64,000 nucleotides of DNA from Galeruca laticollis (Eukaryota; Arthropoda; Insecta; Coleoptera; Chrysomelidae), in the NCBI GenBank assembly GCA_963921935.1, contig OY998179.1, forward strand, positions 54,108,222 to 54,172,221, in the 5' to 3' direction. The notes below the pieces were generated by a model, which saw only the letters and a program-made list of their open reading frames with translations, was not told where the DNA came from and did no database searches. This document shows positions 47,105 to 59,164 of this stretch, piece after piece (position 1 is the stretch's first letter; every line of letters begins with the position of its first letter). Position numbers and translations under genes: made by a program.

Positions 47105-47330
47105 GAAAAAAATTACTATAGTACATTTATTTGGTTCGGAAAAAAAGTTACCCGGAAAGTTCCCCGGGAGTTCCGAAAATGGGTGATTTTATAGATTTTG
47201 ATAATAGTAAGAAATGTCCATTATTCAATTGAGAAGAATCGCTATAGTACGGTTATGTGATTCGAAAAAAGAGGTTACCTGGAAAGTTTTCCGGGAGATT
47301 CGAAAATGGATATTTTATAGATTTAGATGT
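47105..47330. repeat. Tandem duplication, about 125-bp period
   Basis: The block CTATAGTACATTTATTTGG...CCCGGAAAGTTCCCCGGGAG...CGAAAATGG (47115-47200) is repeated at 47240-47330 as CTATAGTACGGTTATGTGA...CCTGGAAAGTTTTCCGGGAG...CGAAAATGG. Each unit holds a small GGAAAGTT(C/T)(C/T)CCGG-type palindrome. It lies directly before a recombinase fragment and might be its upstream region. Confidence 0.75.
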
Positions 47331-47339
47331 GCTCTTTCC

Positions 47340-47700
47340 GAATTTTTACTTTGAGAGTGTCCATTCGGATATCGAATGCATTGCGCAAGACGACGTAAAT
47401 TACCTACTTCCCAAAAAATCAAGACAGACGTACGAGCAAACATATGCAAAACTTAAAAATTGGTGTAATGGGTATCAACAACAGCAGCAATGAAGAGGTT
47501 CTCCTAGCATATTTCGTACTTATTTCAAAACATGACAAGCCTTCGTATCTTTGGTTATATTGATCTATGCTAGTAATAAGATAATTAAATAAAAATATCG
47601 ATATTAGTAAGTATGTTCTATTCAATTGGATTTCTAAAACGAAAATCAGAAGGATTGCGACTAATAATACTAAAATGTTAGCAAAAGAAAGTGGAATTAA
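47340..47700 (+). pseudogene. Crypton-like tyrosine recombinase, N-terminal part, degenerate
   Basis: The frame ending at 47493 reads NYLLPKKSRQTYEQTYAKLK, then NWCNGYQ. It continues with shifts into EEVLLAYFVLISKHDKPSYL and ISKYVLFNWISKTKI. This parallels the copy starting at 48.3 kb (NLLPEKSKHIYLQQYDLFI; FAELAKSNKPSTL; LSKYARLRAFLTRQS). It corresponds to the SAM-like DNA-binding domain and the start of the catalytic domain of this recombinase family. Several stops follow. The rest of the domain is absent. Confidence 0.65.
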
Positions 47701-48274
47701 TAATGTGACTTGCGGGTGTCTTCAACTGGTTCGACTGGACTGCATTTGACAAATTATACATACTTTATACTTACTGTTTACAAAAAATAAATAGTAGTTA
47801 ACATTTTATAATGAATAATAATATGTAAAAGTAGGAATTCAGTTTTTCTACGACTATTGTAGAATTTCTCTATTCCGACGTAGTTTTTGATTATGGAATA
47901 GCTTCATTCTAGCACTAGTGCAAGAATATTCATTCTCCACCTTATTATGGAATGAATACTTGTGGCGCCCTCTAAATATCACGATTCATTTGATATAAAG
48001 AGAAAATAGACGTGTTCCGTTTTTGTACACCTGCTGCACTACGCAGAGTAGAAGTAGTTCAGAAATATCAAAATGCATAAAAAAGCCTCTAAACTAAACG
48101 TAAATGACTAATATTTTCAATAAAAGAAGAAGAAAATACACTATCTATTAGCAACAATTGTCAACTGTCAAAATTGTCTAATTCTTGAAATTTTAAATTC
48201 ATATAACTTTATAAAAAGTAAGTGAATTCATATAATTTTATTCAAATAGCTATTACATGGCTTTATTCCTTTTT

Positions 48275-50048
48275 AGTGTCTGATACAGGCAGCAGTGGTA
48301 GTTTTGCCCCAACTCCTCCAGAAATTAGGGAGTTAGCAGAGGCGACAGCAGGCAATCTGTTGCCTGAAAAATCTAAACATATATATCTTCAACAATATGA
48401 CCTGTTTATCCATAGGCGTAGATTAAAAAAAGCTCAATAATTTTCAGAGAATGTATTTCTTGTATAGTTTGCAGAATTAGCAAAGTCAAACAAACCATCT
48501 ACTCTCTGATAAATATACTCAATGCTAGGAACCACTATTAACATAAATCATAAAGAGGATTTGTCAAAATATGCCAGGTTACGAGCATTTTTGACAAGAC
48601 AATCTGAGGAATATCGAGCTAAAAAATCAAAAATATTAACTGGAGAAGTTAATTGTTTTTATGAACAATGCGCCTGATGATAAATACCTCGCTACAAAGG
48701 TAAATACATTATTAGCTTAAGTCTAAATATAGTTATAAATAATAGATATTTATCAAATAAACCCTAGATTCGTCTTTTCATTATTGGATAATTTATATTC
48801 GCAGAATATCTAGCATTATTCTGCACTTAAGTTATTAGGAGATATAAGAAATAAACTTGTTCGGATTGTGAATAACAACCGATTAACTACGAATTGATTT
48901 TTTTCTCTTTTTAATTAATTGTTTCTAGTATTGCCGATTCTAGCCTAGTTTAAATTAAAACTGTCAGATTAATTTTTAAATGGACATTTTCAATTATTTC
49001 GAGGAACTCGAAGACCAGGAGATATAATAATAGTAGATTTTGTAAACCCTGGACGTGACGCATATTCAGTAACAGGACGTCTTGACCATGTTCAAAAATG
49101 GGATTAGGGAGAATCCTTACACCGTTTTCGACACAACTACAGCAATTATTTAAAAATATATATATTATATCTTTCTTTATACATATTACGAAGTCAGTTA
49201 TTGTAATTTCATTGCAGCCAACGTTAAAATAATTATTTTCGTTTGTTAATTTAACGAATAATAAAACAATGGTTAAACTCAGTTTGAAAGACATTTACAC
49301 TTCATTTGTTGAATAAGGCCTCCTAATAAATTTATTTTCCTGTCATTTTATTCGCACTTGAAAAGACCGGGCCTAACATACACAATCTAGTATAATATAA
49401 ATTTTTTCAGGTCGCTATGATTATTGGAATTATGGGAGCCTGTAGAAAAAATGTACTCTACTCAATGAAAATATAGGATGTTGGGGATTTGGATTCTGCA
49501 GTAGTTATTAATGTTCCGGATATAAAAACCAAAATCCCCAGAAAATTCACGATTACCAGGAAGTTTTATCACTTATTCGAAAAATATGTTTCTTTAAGAC
49601 CTCCAGATATTGTGACAAACTATTTTTTCATTAATTTTCAAAAAGGACACTGCACAAAACAAGTTATAGGCATGAATAAACTTGGGACTATGCCTAGACA
49701 AGTGGCACAATTTTTAAATTCTTCTGACTCAAAATTATACACAGGACATTGTTCCCTCGGGACCTCAGCAACAAAGCTTGTGGATTCTGGGGCAAACATA
49801 TAGAAACCTTAAAACTGCACGGGGGCTGGAAATCCACAGAAGTTGCAGAAGGGTATATAGATAACTCTTTACAGAACCGCCCAATTGTATCGATAAGCAT
49901 AATGTCGCAAATTGATAAAAACCAAGAACTATCAGTCAGCGAAACTAATTTTCTAGAACAAAATTTGCCCAATTCACATCTGGGGCCTTCTTGTTCCAAC
50001 CAGCTGCAACAGAATATATTTGCCAATGCGCACCAAAAATATAAGTGA
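48275..50048 (+). pseudogene. Crypton-like tyrosine recombinase gene with introns, broken
   Basis: Exon A (48275-about 48700) follows an acceptor (CCTTTTTAG) and encodes NLLPEKSKHIYLQQYDLFI, AELAKSNKPSTL and LSKYARLRAFLTRQSEEYRA. It ends at AAAG|GTAAATAC after several stops. An intron of about 700 bases ends with AAATTTTTTCAG at 49411. Exon B reads VAMIIGIMGACRKNVLYSMK (catalytic Arg), KKIPRKF-like strands, KYVSLRPPDI and LYTGHCSLGTSATKLV (His box, Arg lost). After a frame slip near 49795 come LKLHGGWKSTEVAEGYIDNS (His/Trp box and catalytic Tyr) and a Ser/Gln-rich tail to 50048. Tyrosine recombinases of this type move Crypton DNA elements by site-specific recombination. This copy is dead but shows every catalytic box. 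Confidence 0.75.
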
Positions 50049-51345
50049 TTCACCTAACAAGTTACATTTAAAAATTGTACTGGCGTAACTATAAATAATT
50101 ATATATATAACTCTAATCCAGACAAGGAAAATTGGAAAAAACTAAGCTGCTTGTTTTGTGATGTAACACGCATACAAGCAGAAATCTAAATTGTAACTTT
50201 TAGTTGATACTTGCAGTACAAAATCTTTACTTCGACCTTCAATAGCCGAGAAATATTAAGCCAATTGTTTCTATAATTCTAACATTGATATTAAAACACC
50301 ATTTATAAGCGAAAAATAAATTTTTAAGAAAAATTCCGGCGTTCACAGAATTAAATTATAATGGTGATATTAATTTTATATTGTACGATTTCCATGAATT
50401 TTATTATGACATCATAAGTTTCGTAGATATAATGGAAATGATATTATATATAATTTTTTGCCATAAACAAGTAATTGGCAATAATATTCCAATTCTTATG
50501 AAATATCGACTACCAGCGGACAGTAAATTCCAATTTTTTGTAGGACCCACTGAAAAATTATTAGAATGTATACCTGGCGAGAAAACAAATAGAAAAATTT
50601 TAATCAATAAAACAAATTTAGGTAAATCTAATTATGCGATTAATTCTTAATTAGGTATAAAACTATATTGTAATTTTAATGCAAATGAAATAGATTATCA
50701 TATTTATTTAATATTGAATATGTCATTGAAGATAATGGAATTGAGAATAGTGAATAAAATATTAATAAAATTCATGTATCTGATATTCAAATGAAGTCGC
50801 GAAATAAAAGTATTGTATTGAATGACACTGATTCAAAAATAGTAGGAAATAATGCATCGGGAAATAATCAAAACAAATAAAATTATACAAATTCCTAAAG
50901 AAAAAGTAAATCACGTAAATGAAAATGATATAAGAAATGAAAACTTTCACAAGGAGAAAATATACAAATTATAAATAAGGAAACTGAAGAAAAGAACGAG
51001 AAAATGAATGAAAATATAGAGAAGAAAAGTGTTGGTAGAAATAGGAAAAAGAAGAAATTATTGAGAAAATGAATTGAATTATAATGAAAAATTGAAATAA
51101 GAAAATTGTTCACAGAAAGATAGAAGGAAGTAACAAGAACGTTACCAAGAGAAACGAGGAAAGCAGTATACAAGTAAACAAGGAAATTCAGAATTATAAA
51201 GGTGTAATAATGGGACAATCCAACATTCAGGGATTGCAAGATTTCGTGAGAAAAATTGAGAACATTTTGCATTAAGATGGTTCTCAATACAAGAAGTAAT
51301 TAGATGTTTTGAAATATATGGAACATTCATGTACATATATAATTT
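50049..51345 (+). other. Purine-rich degenerate coding-like stretch
   Basis: A 90-codon frame at 50381-50650 (FCHKQVIGNNIPILMKYRL; FVGPTEKLLECIPG) is unrecognised. From about 50760 to 51280 the plus strand is strongly A/G-rich and, with many frame changes, reads as Lys/Glu/Asn-rich protein. It ends in MGQSNIQGLQDFVRKIENIL. This resembles the decayed tail of a low-complexity protein. The hydrophobic frames on the opposite strand are by-products of the purine bias. Confidence 0.35.
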
Positions 51346-51510
51346 TATGTTTATTGTTTATTCATAGGAACACAGAAAAATGTGTTTTTATTGAATCGAT
51401 ATTGTGAACTCTTTTGAATAGTTTTCGTAATTATAACTTCATAGTGCTTTCATATTCATATACCAAGTTTGTTTTGTCCTGATTGCATGCCTCTATGGAT
51501 TAAATTGTTT
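51346..51510. repeat. Dispersed repeat, copy 1
   Basis: About 165 bases (TTATGTTTATTGTTTATTCA to GGATTAAATTGTTTA) recur in the same orientation at 63841-64000 with a few differences. Both start with the same TTCATAGGAACACA block and include TACCAAGTTTGTTTTGTCCT. No coding content. This may be the end of an unidentified element. Confidence 0.85.
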
Positions 51511-51572
51511 ATTTGTTCATTCAAATACAAAAGAGCGACCCTTTCAACACAATAGGCGACCCAACCGAATAC

Positions 51573-51670
51573 AGAGTTACGGGGTGTCTACCTGAAATTC
51601 GTAACAAATGAGAAATTTTAGTACAAAATTGGATAAACTTCGGAGATATTTTGTTATACACCCTGTATCG
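51573..51670. mobile_element. Short MITE candidate, about 100 bp
   Basis: The sequence runs from TTACGGGGTGTCTACCTG to TTATACACCCTGTATCG. The ends are inverse (ACGGGGTGT against ACACCCTGT), in TA-rich context as for mariner-derived MITEs. It is just upstream of the Jockey-like LINE. Confidence 0.45.
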
Positions 51671-51751
51671 GTTTTGCATACCTAATGAGCTTTTATTACT
51701 CCATGCCTTTTAGAAACGGACTATAACATTGATATCAATAATAACCAAAAC

Positions 51752-53329
51752 ATGGAGGAAGATACCATATGGCTCAATAATATACATAATACTTCAGACG
51801 ATGAGACTGAGGCACAAAACGTGAATACTAACACGAACGCAACCACGGTGGAAGTTATGATTCACAAACCGGCAAATCTATCCTGGGTCGAAGGAAAAGA
51901 GAACGAGGAAACACAACAAAAAGATGCTTTCACCTCGCAATACGAAAAATTAAATAAGAAAGCAAAAAGAACAATAAATGCACGTCAATTATATACGACG
52001 CAAGAATTAAACAAAATAACAACCGCTCCAATGGATACAAATGAAAACGATGGACAAGGTTTTTTATACCCATAAAAACCTCTTCATTTAAAACAATTCT
52101 GGGTCAAACTACCAAAAAAAATGATCCTATTCCTACTCAAAACAACTACGAATCGTTAACCGACCTATCTGAAGGAAAAAAAAACGGAAAAAAACACATT
52201 TCCGAAAAATGAACGAAGCTGATTTCTCAACAGACGAGGAGGATGCTACATCACAGGAACCCGAGAGGACCAAAACTGTTGCCACAGAAACAAAAAAAAA
52301 CTACAGAAAATTGCCTTCCAATCGTAATCGATGGAAACGTCACGCATAATCGCGATATGGTTCATGAACTTAAAGAAGTAACAAAAAAGCCATTCGAGAT
52401 AAAATATACTAACAACTCATCTATTGTATTTACAAAAGACATTAGTGATTTCGAAAACATGAAAACTGTACTGAAGAATGAAAAAGTACACTTTCATACA
52501 TACTCCAGACGGGATGAGAGAGCTCATGCTTTTGTTCTTCGAGGGCTGGCAGAAGGGCTCCAGTTGATTGATATGGAAGAAGAAATTAAAAAGGTACCTA
52601 CATAAAATACAAGTACGAGACATCTTTAGGATGACCACTAAAGGACGCCCACTATACTTAATTGTCACCGACGTCAAGGTAACCCTTGAATACTTAAACA
52701 AAAATGTACGTGTTATCGAACACACCGGAGTCATCTGGGAGTTCAGAAGACAGAATAAACCCATCATTCAGTGCCACGTATGTCAACTATGGGGAAATGC
52801 GACGTCTAACTGCGGCAGGGCTCCTAAATGTCTCAAGTTTCCCGGAACCCACCTGACGCCGGAATGCACGAAAGAGAAAACAACCCCAGCCAGATGCGCC
52901 AACTGCAGGGGTGACCACCCGGCGAATTCAGAAGTATGCCCGGAATTCATCAAAAAAAAAATTGGCTTGAAGAAAAGCGAGCTACTAATCGAAAAACGAA
53001 AAAACAACCCCTGGTTCCAAAACGACAAAAACACCGATTTTCCTTCCCTCAAAAACTCACCCCCAAACCTCCCCCAAACTACCAGCCATCCCCAACCCCA
53101 ATCTCAGAGACCTTCTGCACCACCAAGAAATTCCTCGCAAACCGCTGACATAAACAAATTCAGCGAATTAAACGCCATGTTCCGAGAACTGCATTCGGTG
53201 GTTAACCTGGATGAATTCACGAGAGCAGTTGGCGACCTACTACAGGAGATGAAGAAGGCCATCAGCAAAACGGACAAATTCACGATTTACAACAACTTTG
53301 TAGCTAGAATAGACGACTATGACATATAG
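51752..53329 (+). pseudogene. Jockey-like ORF1: RNA-binding gag-like protein
   Basis: It would coat the element RNA. The first frame (51752-52075) encodes an acidic, Asn-rich N-terminus. After stops, a second frame (52243-52605) carries the PRE_C2HC-type region (KKPFEIKYTNNSSIVFTKD; HTYSRRDERAHAFVLRGL). A shift of one base near 52590 leads into the third frame (52568-53329), with VIEHTGVIWEFRRQNKP and zinc knuckles: CHVCQLWGNATSNC, CLKFPGTHLTPEC and RCANCRGDHPANSEVC (C-x2-C-x4-H-x5-C type). A Pro/Gln/Ser-rich tail (NPPQTTSHPQPQSQRPS-like) ends at 53329. At least two stops and one frameshift break it. Confidence 0.8.
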
Positions 53330-53349
53330 GCAGGTAGGTTAAAAAACAG

Positions 53350-55824
53350 AGTTTCAAAAACGATATAACATCAAAATAATATTCTGCAATGTACGCGGAG
53401 TACAAAATAAACTCCCCTTAATCAGACACTTTCTGAAAATCCACAAACCAGATATTTTCTTTTTAATGGAGACATTTCTTAAACCACATAAAAAAATAAA
53501 CTTTAGAAACCCGGAATATCGTCTATATAGACAAGAACTCCCCGGCCGACGGTGGTGGTATCGCATTATTGATCAAAAAAGGCATACATTTCAGAATCCT
53601 GCAACAAAATAATACATCACTGGAGCACATCGCGATCCTATTTGATAATTAAATTAAAATAATCGGTGCATATACAATCCGCCCGGCAATAAACTCACAT
53701 TTACAAACTTCCACAACATATTCCACAAACACAATAAAATATTGGTAGTTGGAGATCTCAACTGTAAACATCTGCAGTGGGATCAACACTCCAACTACCT
53801 TAGCGCAAATGAAAATACTCTCATGAATTTCTGCGATTTGTCAGACTGTAATGTATATCACACTATAGAACCCACCTACTTTCCCTATGCCGTGAACCAC
53901 ACCCCTAGCATTTTAGACTTAGCAATTGGCAAAAATATTAATAATTTAACAAAAATAAAAATCCTTCCTTACTTCAACTCCAAACATGATCCCGTCCTCA
54001 TCCGTCTCAAATTGACTCACAAAATCGTGAATCAAAACAACCTCAAAATATACAACTACAAAAACACAAAATGGATAAAATTTAGGAAATTCGTTAACGA
54101 AAATCTTACAATTACAGATAAAATTCATAATGTACAAGAACTAACTGACACAATCACAAATTTGCTAAACATCATACTTAAAGCCAGGGACATAACCACC
54201 CAATTGATGAAAATAAAACCAAAAAAACACTTTACCAGTCAAAACAACTCAACTATTTCATGAAAAAAACCTCTTTAGAAAAAAATGGCAAAGAACAAGG
54301 AACAGAAAAGATAATAACTCATTGAGAGACTGCCAACAAAAAATAAACAAACTAATCAAAGAACACAAAAATACAGAATGAGTAAAATTTCTAGACACCC
54401 TAAATCCTGATGACAATTCTCTCTGGAAAATCGTCAGACATTTTAAAAATAAACAGATTGATATCTCCAAAATAATTTATGATAATAAAACCTATACAGA
54501 CTCTCGGGGAATGGCAGAAAAGTTCGGAGGGTATTTTCAAAGCAACTTTATAAATCATGCACAACACATACAATATCACAATAACATCACTCACACAGTA
54601 CACCAATTCATAAATTCACACAACACCGTAAATACAAAAAGTTTAACTACATGCACTGAAATATACAACACAATACAACAACTAAAAAACAGAACAGCAC
54701 CCGGAGCAGACACAATACACAACATATTACTTGAAAACAAACCAAAAAAGCGATCGTACAACTTACATAAATTACTAACTTTATTATCAAAACGGGACAA
54801 TATCCCGATATGCTGAAGATAGCCAATGTTATCCCAATCATAAAAACAAACAAGCAACCATGTTATGTATATAGCTACAGACCAATATCCCTTTTTAATA
54901 ACATAGCAAAGGTGATTGACAAAATTATTTTAGTCAGACTAAAAAAATTTGTTGAAGAACATAATATTATCCCCTCAGAACAGTACGGATTCAGAAGCAG
55001 TCACAGTACCGTGGCTCAGATAATTAGAGTGGTAAACCACATACGGCAGGGTTTTCATAACAAAGAACAGGCAGTTATGGTAACGATAAACGTACAGAAA
55101 ACTTTTGATTTCGTATGGCATGAGGGGTTAATAAATAAACTTATCAAATGAGAAATCCTTGATTATTCAATAAAAATGCTATTCTCCTACCTAACAAATA
55201 GAAAATTTTATTCCAAACTAAATAACTCTTTAGTGGGGCAATATGCCATTAAAGCGGGCGTACGGCAAGGGTCGGTCATATCTCCCAACATCCCCTCACC
55301 TTCTAACCGCAATGTATGTCGACGATACTTGTTTTGTAGCCACTGCACAGAATCCAGACAACGCACTCGATACTGTACAAACACACATAAACACAAAAAT
55401 CTTACCATACCTCCACGATCACAAATTAGTTATCAACCCCTCCCAAACAGAGTATTTATTACTCAGGAGAATAACTAAAAAAAACACATCATTGCAATCG
55501 CAGCTTTGCATGAATGGACATTATACCAAGCCAAGTAATACCCTAAGCTACTTAGGATGCACTATACAAGCTAATACAAACGCAAACGCTCATATTATGC
55601 AACAGATACGCAAGGCTAAGATTGCAATGAGCAAACTGTATGCACTCATTTGCTCACATAGTAAATTGACAACGCACAACAAAATTCTCACATATAAATA
55701 CATATTAATACCCATACTTACATATGCCGCTCCAGTTTATTACAACGGAACAAAACATAATTTCCACTCCCTACAGATGGTACAAAACAAGTGTCTGCGG
55801 ATGGCGATCAAACACGATTGTTAG
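53350..55824 (+). pseudogene. Jockey-like ORF2: AP endonuclease and reverse transcriptase
   Basis: Endonuclease: NIKIIFCNVRGVQNKLPL (53365) and FFLMETFLKP (catalytic Glu, 53455) are followed by a slip near 53545. A frame at 53742-54263 then holds VVGDLNCKHLQWDQH (Asp/Asn box) and NSKHDPVLIRL (final Asp-His pair, SDH-type with Lys). RT: a frame at 54511 carries KNRTAPGADTIHNILLE. After a shift, 54810-55151 reads YRPISLFNNIAKVIDKII and IPSEQYGFRSSHSTVAQI. The 55243 frame has LTAMYVDDTCFVATA (catalytic box, about 55310) and KLVINPSQTEYLLLR. It ends with LSYLGCTIQ and a Cys-free C-terminus. Nicking and target-primed copying is the known mechanism of the group. Stops at about 54380 and 55149 and several slips make it inactive. 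Confidence 0.85.
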
Positions 55825-56164
55825 CCCATACTACCGAAAAACTCTTGGTTACATGACAAAGCCGATATGCCTACTAGCAAAGACTATATAACAAAAATTT
55901 CATTTCATACTTTTATAACATTTGTCTGCCAGAAAATCTTTATAAAAATATTGAAGACGCAAATCGCGCAGGAGACATCCAAGATAGTGGGTGTAGGCTT
56001 CTGCATGACACGCTAATTACATAACAAGGTTGATGAACCTCAAACCTAACCATCTCAAAATAAAAATATAACCTTCCAAACATACAAATCAAATTTAAAC
56101 CAACGTCAGTCATGTTGCTTTCTCGAAAACTAAACCCCATATCATTTTTGAAACCCTGTTTTTA

Positions 56165-57780
56165 GCTACTTTTCAGGGGTAACCTAGCCGAAATATTCTG
56201 GGAAACACAAACATTCTAAGGGACACAGTTGCGTTAAATCGTGGAAACAGATGAATAATGCTATCAGCAAGGAGCCATGTTATAAGTAGTTGCACACAAC
56301 AGGTGGAAAGAATGGCCAGAACATCGGCATTTCTCATGTATTTCTTCCTAAATGTTGCAAAAAGGGAAACATAAATATGAATAAAGAATGTTTTTAATAA
56401 TAGTAATAATAATCTGGGGATCGATGTTGTCAAAGAAATAGATATCCTCGTCAAATCCAATTTTCATTTTTTTAGATAAGAACAGTTTTATTAGTTAAAA
56501 ATCATGAAATTATGGAGATTAATCACTGGAATATATTATATGAAATTGTTCCAAATCAATTTATCCAGCAAATTCAATATAACAGTGTGCAATTCTGATA
56601 TTCAGTGAAGTGTTATAACTCGCTGAATGTAAACCGCCAACTCAATGTTTTTTACAACTTGATTATGTTGAGCAGCACTACAAATAGTATCTTCGGGACC
56701 ACTCAATATTCCCAGTCGAAATACACCTCCTATACCGTGTCTGGAAATGCAAGATAAATAACTTAAGCAAAATGTAACACCAGTCTCTTGCCGAATGCAG
56801 GGAGATTTTAAGGACGGGTCCTGTGAGACAAGGGTAAGAAAAGGCAATACTGGCTATCTTGTAGCTGGGACCGACGAAAGCGCTCTATCCCGAGAGGGTG
56901 AGTTGATGTGATAAATCGTTCCCTATACTTTTTGTTGCTATCCGTTGGTTTTTACATATATTACGCTGTCAGATTTTCCATTAACCTATTTGTAGGTAAT
57001 TTACCATCACTTATTTTCAGTTGTTCGAAACATTTCAGTTATTTATAATATAGGTACATGGTTGAATATGACAATTTTTGGTGATGAAAATCATCTTCAA
57101 TTGATATTTAATTATTTTATGTTGAACTGGATGAAATGTGCGTAAGTGCCTATTATTGTTTATCAAATTTCCGACTGAAACGATATATACGTTATTTGAT
57201 AATGAAGAACAGTTCAGTAGCATTGTCCTTATATTCTACACAGTGACACAACTAGATGATATTGAATGCTAAATATAGCTGCAGCTTGTCATCTAAGACA
57301 TTCTAAATGTGATTTCGTCCATTTTACTGAATATGTGTCTTACTCAATTCAAAATCATTAATCAAATTGGTACTTTAGTATATAAATATGTAACATTACT
57401 GCTTAGTGTTTGATCAATAGTTTACAAAAGAAAATTGGTTTGTTGATTTCCCTCTAAATATGAGATAACTATAAGGATGATTATCAAAGGTAATACCACG
57501 AGTGCTTTAAAATAATTCGATAATTTTTTCTTATCCACGGAAACTTGTTTATTTGGCAAAATCATGAAAACAAACCGATTGATGAAATCACGAGTTCGTT
57601 GGGACGAGTGATTTTATCTAAATTCGGTTAGTCTTGAATGTTTTTGCCTCAAATAAACAAGTTTGAGTGATGAAAATAAAAAATTATGTGATAATATTTG
57701 AAGAACGAGTTGTGTTTGGGAAGATTATTTTTTCAACAATTTAAAAGGATTTTGCTTTATTTTTTCATTTGATTATTTTA
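56165..57780. other. No gene seen
   Basis: AT-rich sequence. The frames at 56173-56847 (-) have no recognisable domain. A patch at 56690-56900 is GC-richer but unassigned. Confidence 0.4.
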
Positions 57781-57786
57781 TTGAAT

Positions 57787-58990
57787 TCAGAGAATACATA
57801 AGCTAACTGGAAATATAATCAACTTTTTGAACAAGAGAAAAAATTGATTATTTGAAAGATTACAGTTATTAAAACCACAGTTTTTGTAAATAGTTTGGCC
57901 AGCAGGAACAGCTGTCTCTTCCAACTCATGTGTGATTATAATATTGGTTGATGTTGCCGCAGTTGTTGATGTATTTGCAATAAATACCGATTTGTTCGTT
58001 CTAACTTTATCCATGATATTTTTATGGTGTTCGGCATCAATATGTAAATATGGCTTCAACGATGCTGCTGTGGCGTGACCTGTTATTTTGATGGCTTCTT
58101 GTTCCTGTATACCTTTCTTCATTAGAGTGACCAAAGTTGATCGGCCTGAGTGATTAGTTATTCCTTTTATCTTAGTATCAAGTCCACATTTTTCAGCTGA
58201 TTTATTTAACCATTTGCCCATGTCATTCTTACCCACTGGTACATTTTTATACCAAGTAGCATTTGCATTTTTCCAATAAGGATTTGGGGTAGGAAAAAAT
58301 CGATCAGTGGTGATATTTTTGCCGCGTTTATCCATAAACTTATCATACAATCTTATGGGGCACCGTTCAGGATTCAGGAGTTAGGTTAGGTGTCAATCAT
58401 TTTGTGTCGGTGCATTTTTTATTCCCACCCTGGCAAGTTTCCCTAAATATAGGACTATATTCTAATCGTCGGGTTTTTTCACCTCAATTATTTAATTCCC
58501 CCCTCATATAATGTATGAGGCAATTAACACTTTCGCCTCCGCGCCATCCTAATTTATAGGAAGTAATATGAAAGAACTTCATTTGGAGACCCGAAGGCGT
58601 ATTTTCGTCATACGAACCGATCACACTCATATATTCTTCTTCTTCTAGTGCTGTTCCACTTTGGTTTCTTTTTCCTATACAACTTTGCAATTGTTTTCTT
58701 TTGGCATTTCGCACAACTCTCGCTCTTTTAAATTCCAAATGTTGAAACGGATTGAAGCTTATATTGAATTCCAGGTAGTATTTTTCTTGTATCAACTTGG
58801 CTGTTACATTCCATATGGTTTTCAAAGTATATTCTTTGTAATCTTCGCCGTCACATTTTTTCATATTTTTTGTTGCCCAGCTTTCTAGAATTTTTGCAAT
58901 TTCTTGAATACTCTTATTTTTTTGTAGCTGGCAGTTTCTGATTCTGCAAAATGCTTCAAACTGATTCCTTATACATTTTTTGGATTTTAT
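57787..58990 (-). pseudogene. Second-type tyrosine recombinase (DUF3504/ZMYM-like family)
   Basis: Reading right to left, the first frame (58990-58484) has CIRNQFEAFCRIRNCQLQKN and KSIQEIAKILESWATKNMKK (N-terminal DNA-binding helices), FNPFQHLEFKRARVVRNAKR, EEYMSVIGSYDENTPSGLQM and YKLGWRGGESVNCL (catalytic Arg). After a break (58484-58350) the second frame (58350-57787) reads LYDKFMDKRGKNITTDRFF, KGITNHSGRSTLVTLMKKG (His-x-x-Arg box) and IKITGHATAASLKPYLHID (His box and catalytic Tyr), then a Thr-rich tail. All catalytic residues of the R-HxxR-H-Y set are present. The break is one or two frameshifts plus a stop. The family (related to KIAA1958, QRICH and ZMYM2) is thought to derive from Crypton-type elements. 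Its wording is unlike the recombinases at 47-50 kb. It lies back to back with a piggyBac element and may be a near-complete but dead copy. Confidence 0.75.
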
Positions 58991-59164
58991 TGTGTTTTGT
59001 GGAGTTGAATTTTGTATTTAATGTTCAATATTCTCTTGGGTGATGGCACTGAATCGGTTTGTGTTCATTTTTCAATAAACTTCGAAGCACTTTTACTTGT
59101 CAATAATGACAAACTCAAAGTAAAATTTTTACGTTTCATTCTAAACAAGGTATTATCGATGAGG

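Larger units (their letters stand above)
51690..56160 (+). mobile_element. Jockey-like LINE, near full length
   Basis: Two open-frame regions in the order ORF1 (gag-like, zinc knuckles) then ORF2 (AP endonuclease, RT), over about 4.4 kb, with the 3' part ending near 56160. No clear poly-A tail was found. Both regions have frame breaks but domain order and length are those of a complete element. Confidence 0.8.

Noticed and set aside
50895..51287. 130-codon minus-strand frame, very hydrophobic, membrane-protein-like
   Set aside because: It arises from an A/G-rich plus strand (TTT/TTC codons on the other strand). No family resemblance.
52783..53052. Minus-strand 89-codon frame
   Set aside because: It is antisense to the zinc-knuckle region of the Jockey-like ORF1.
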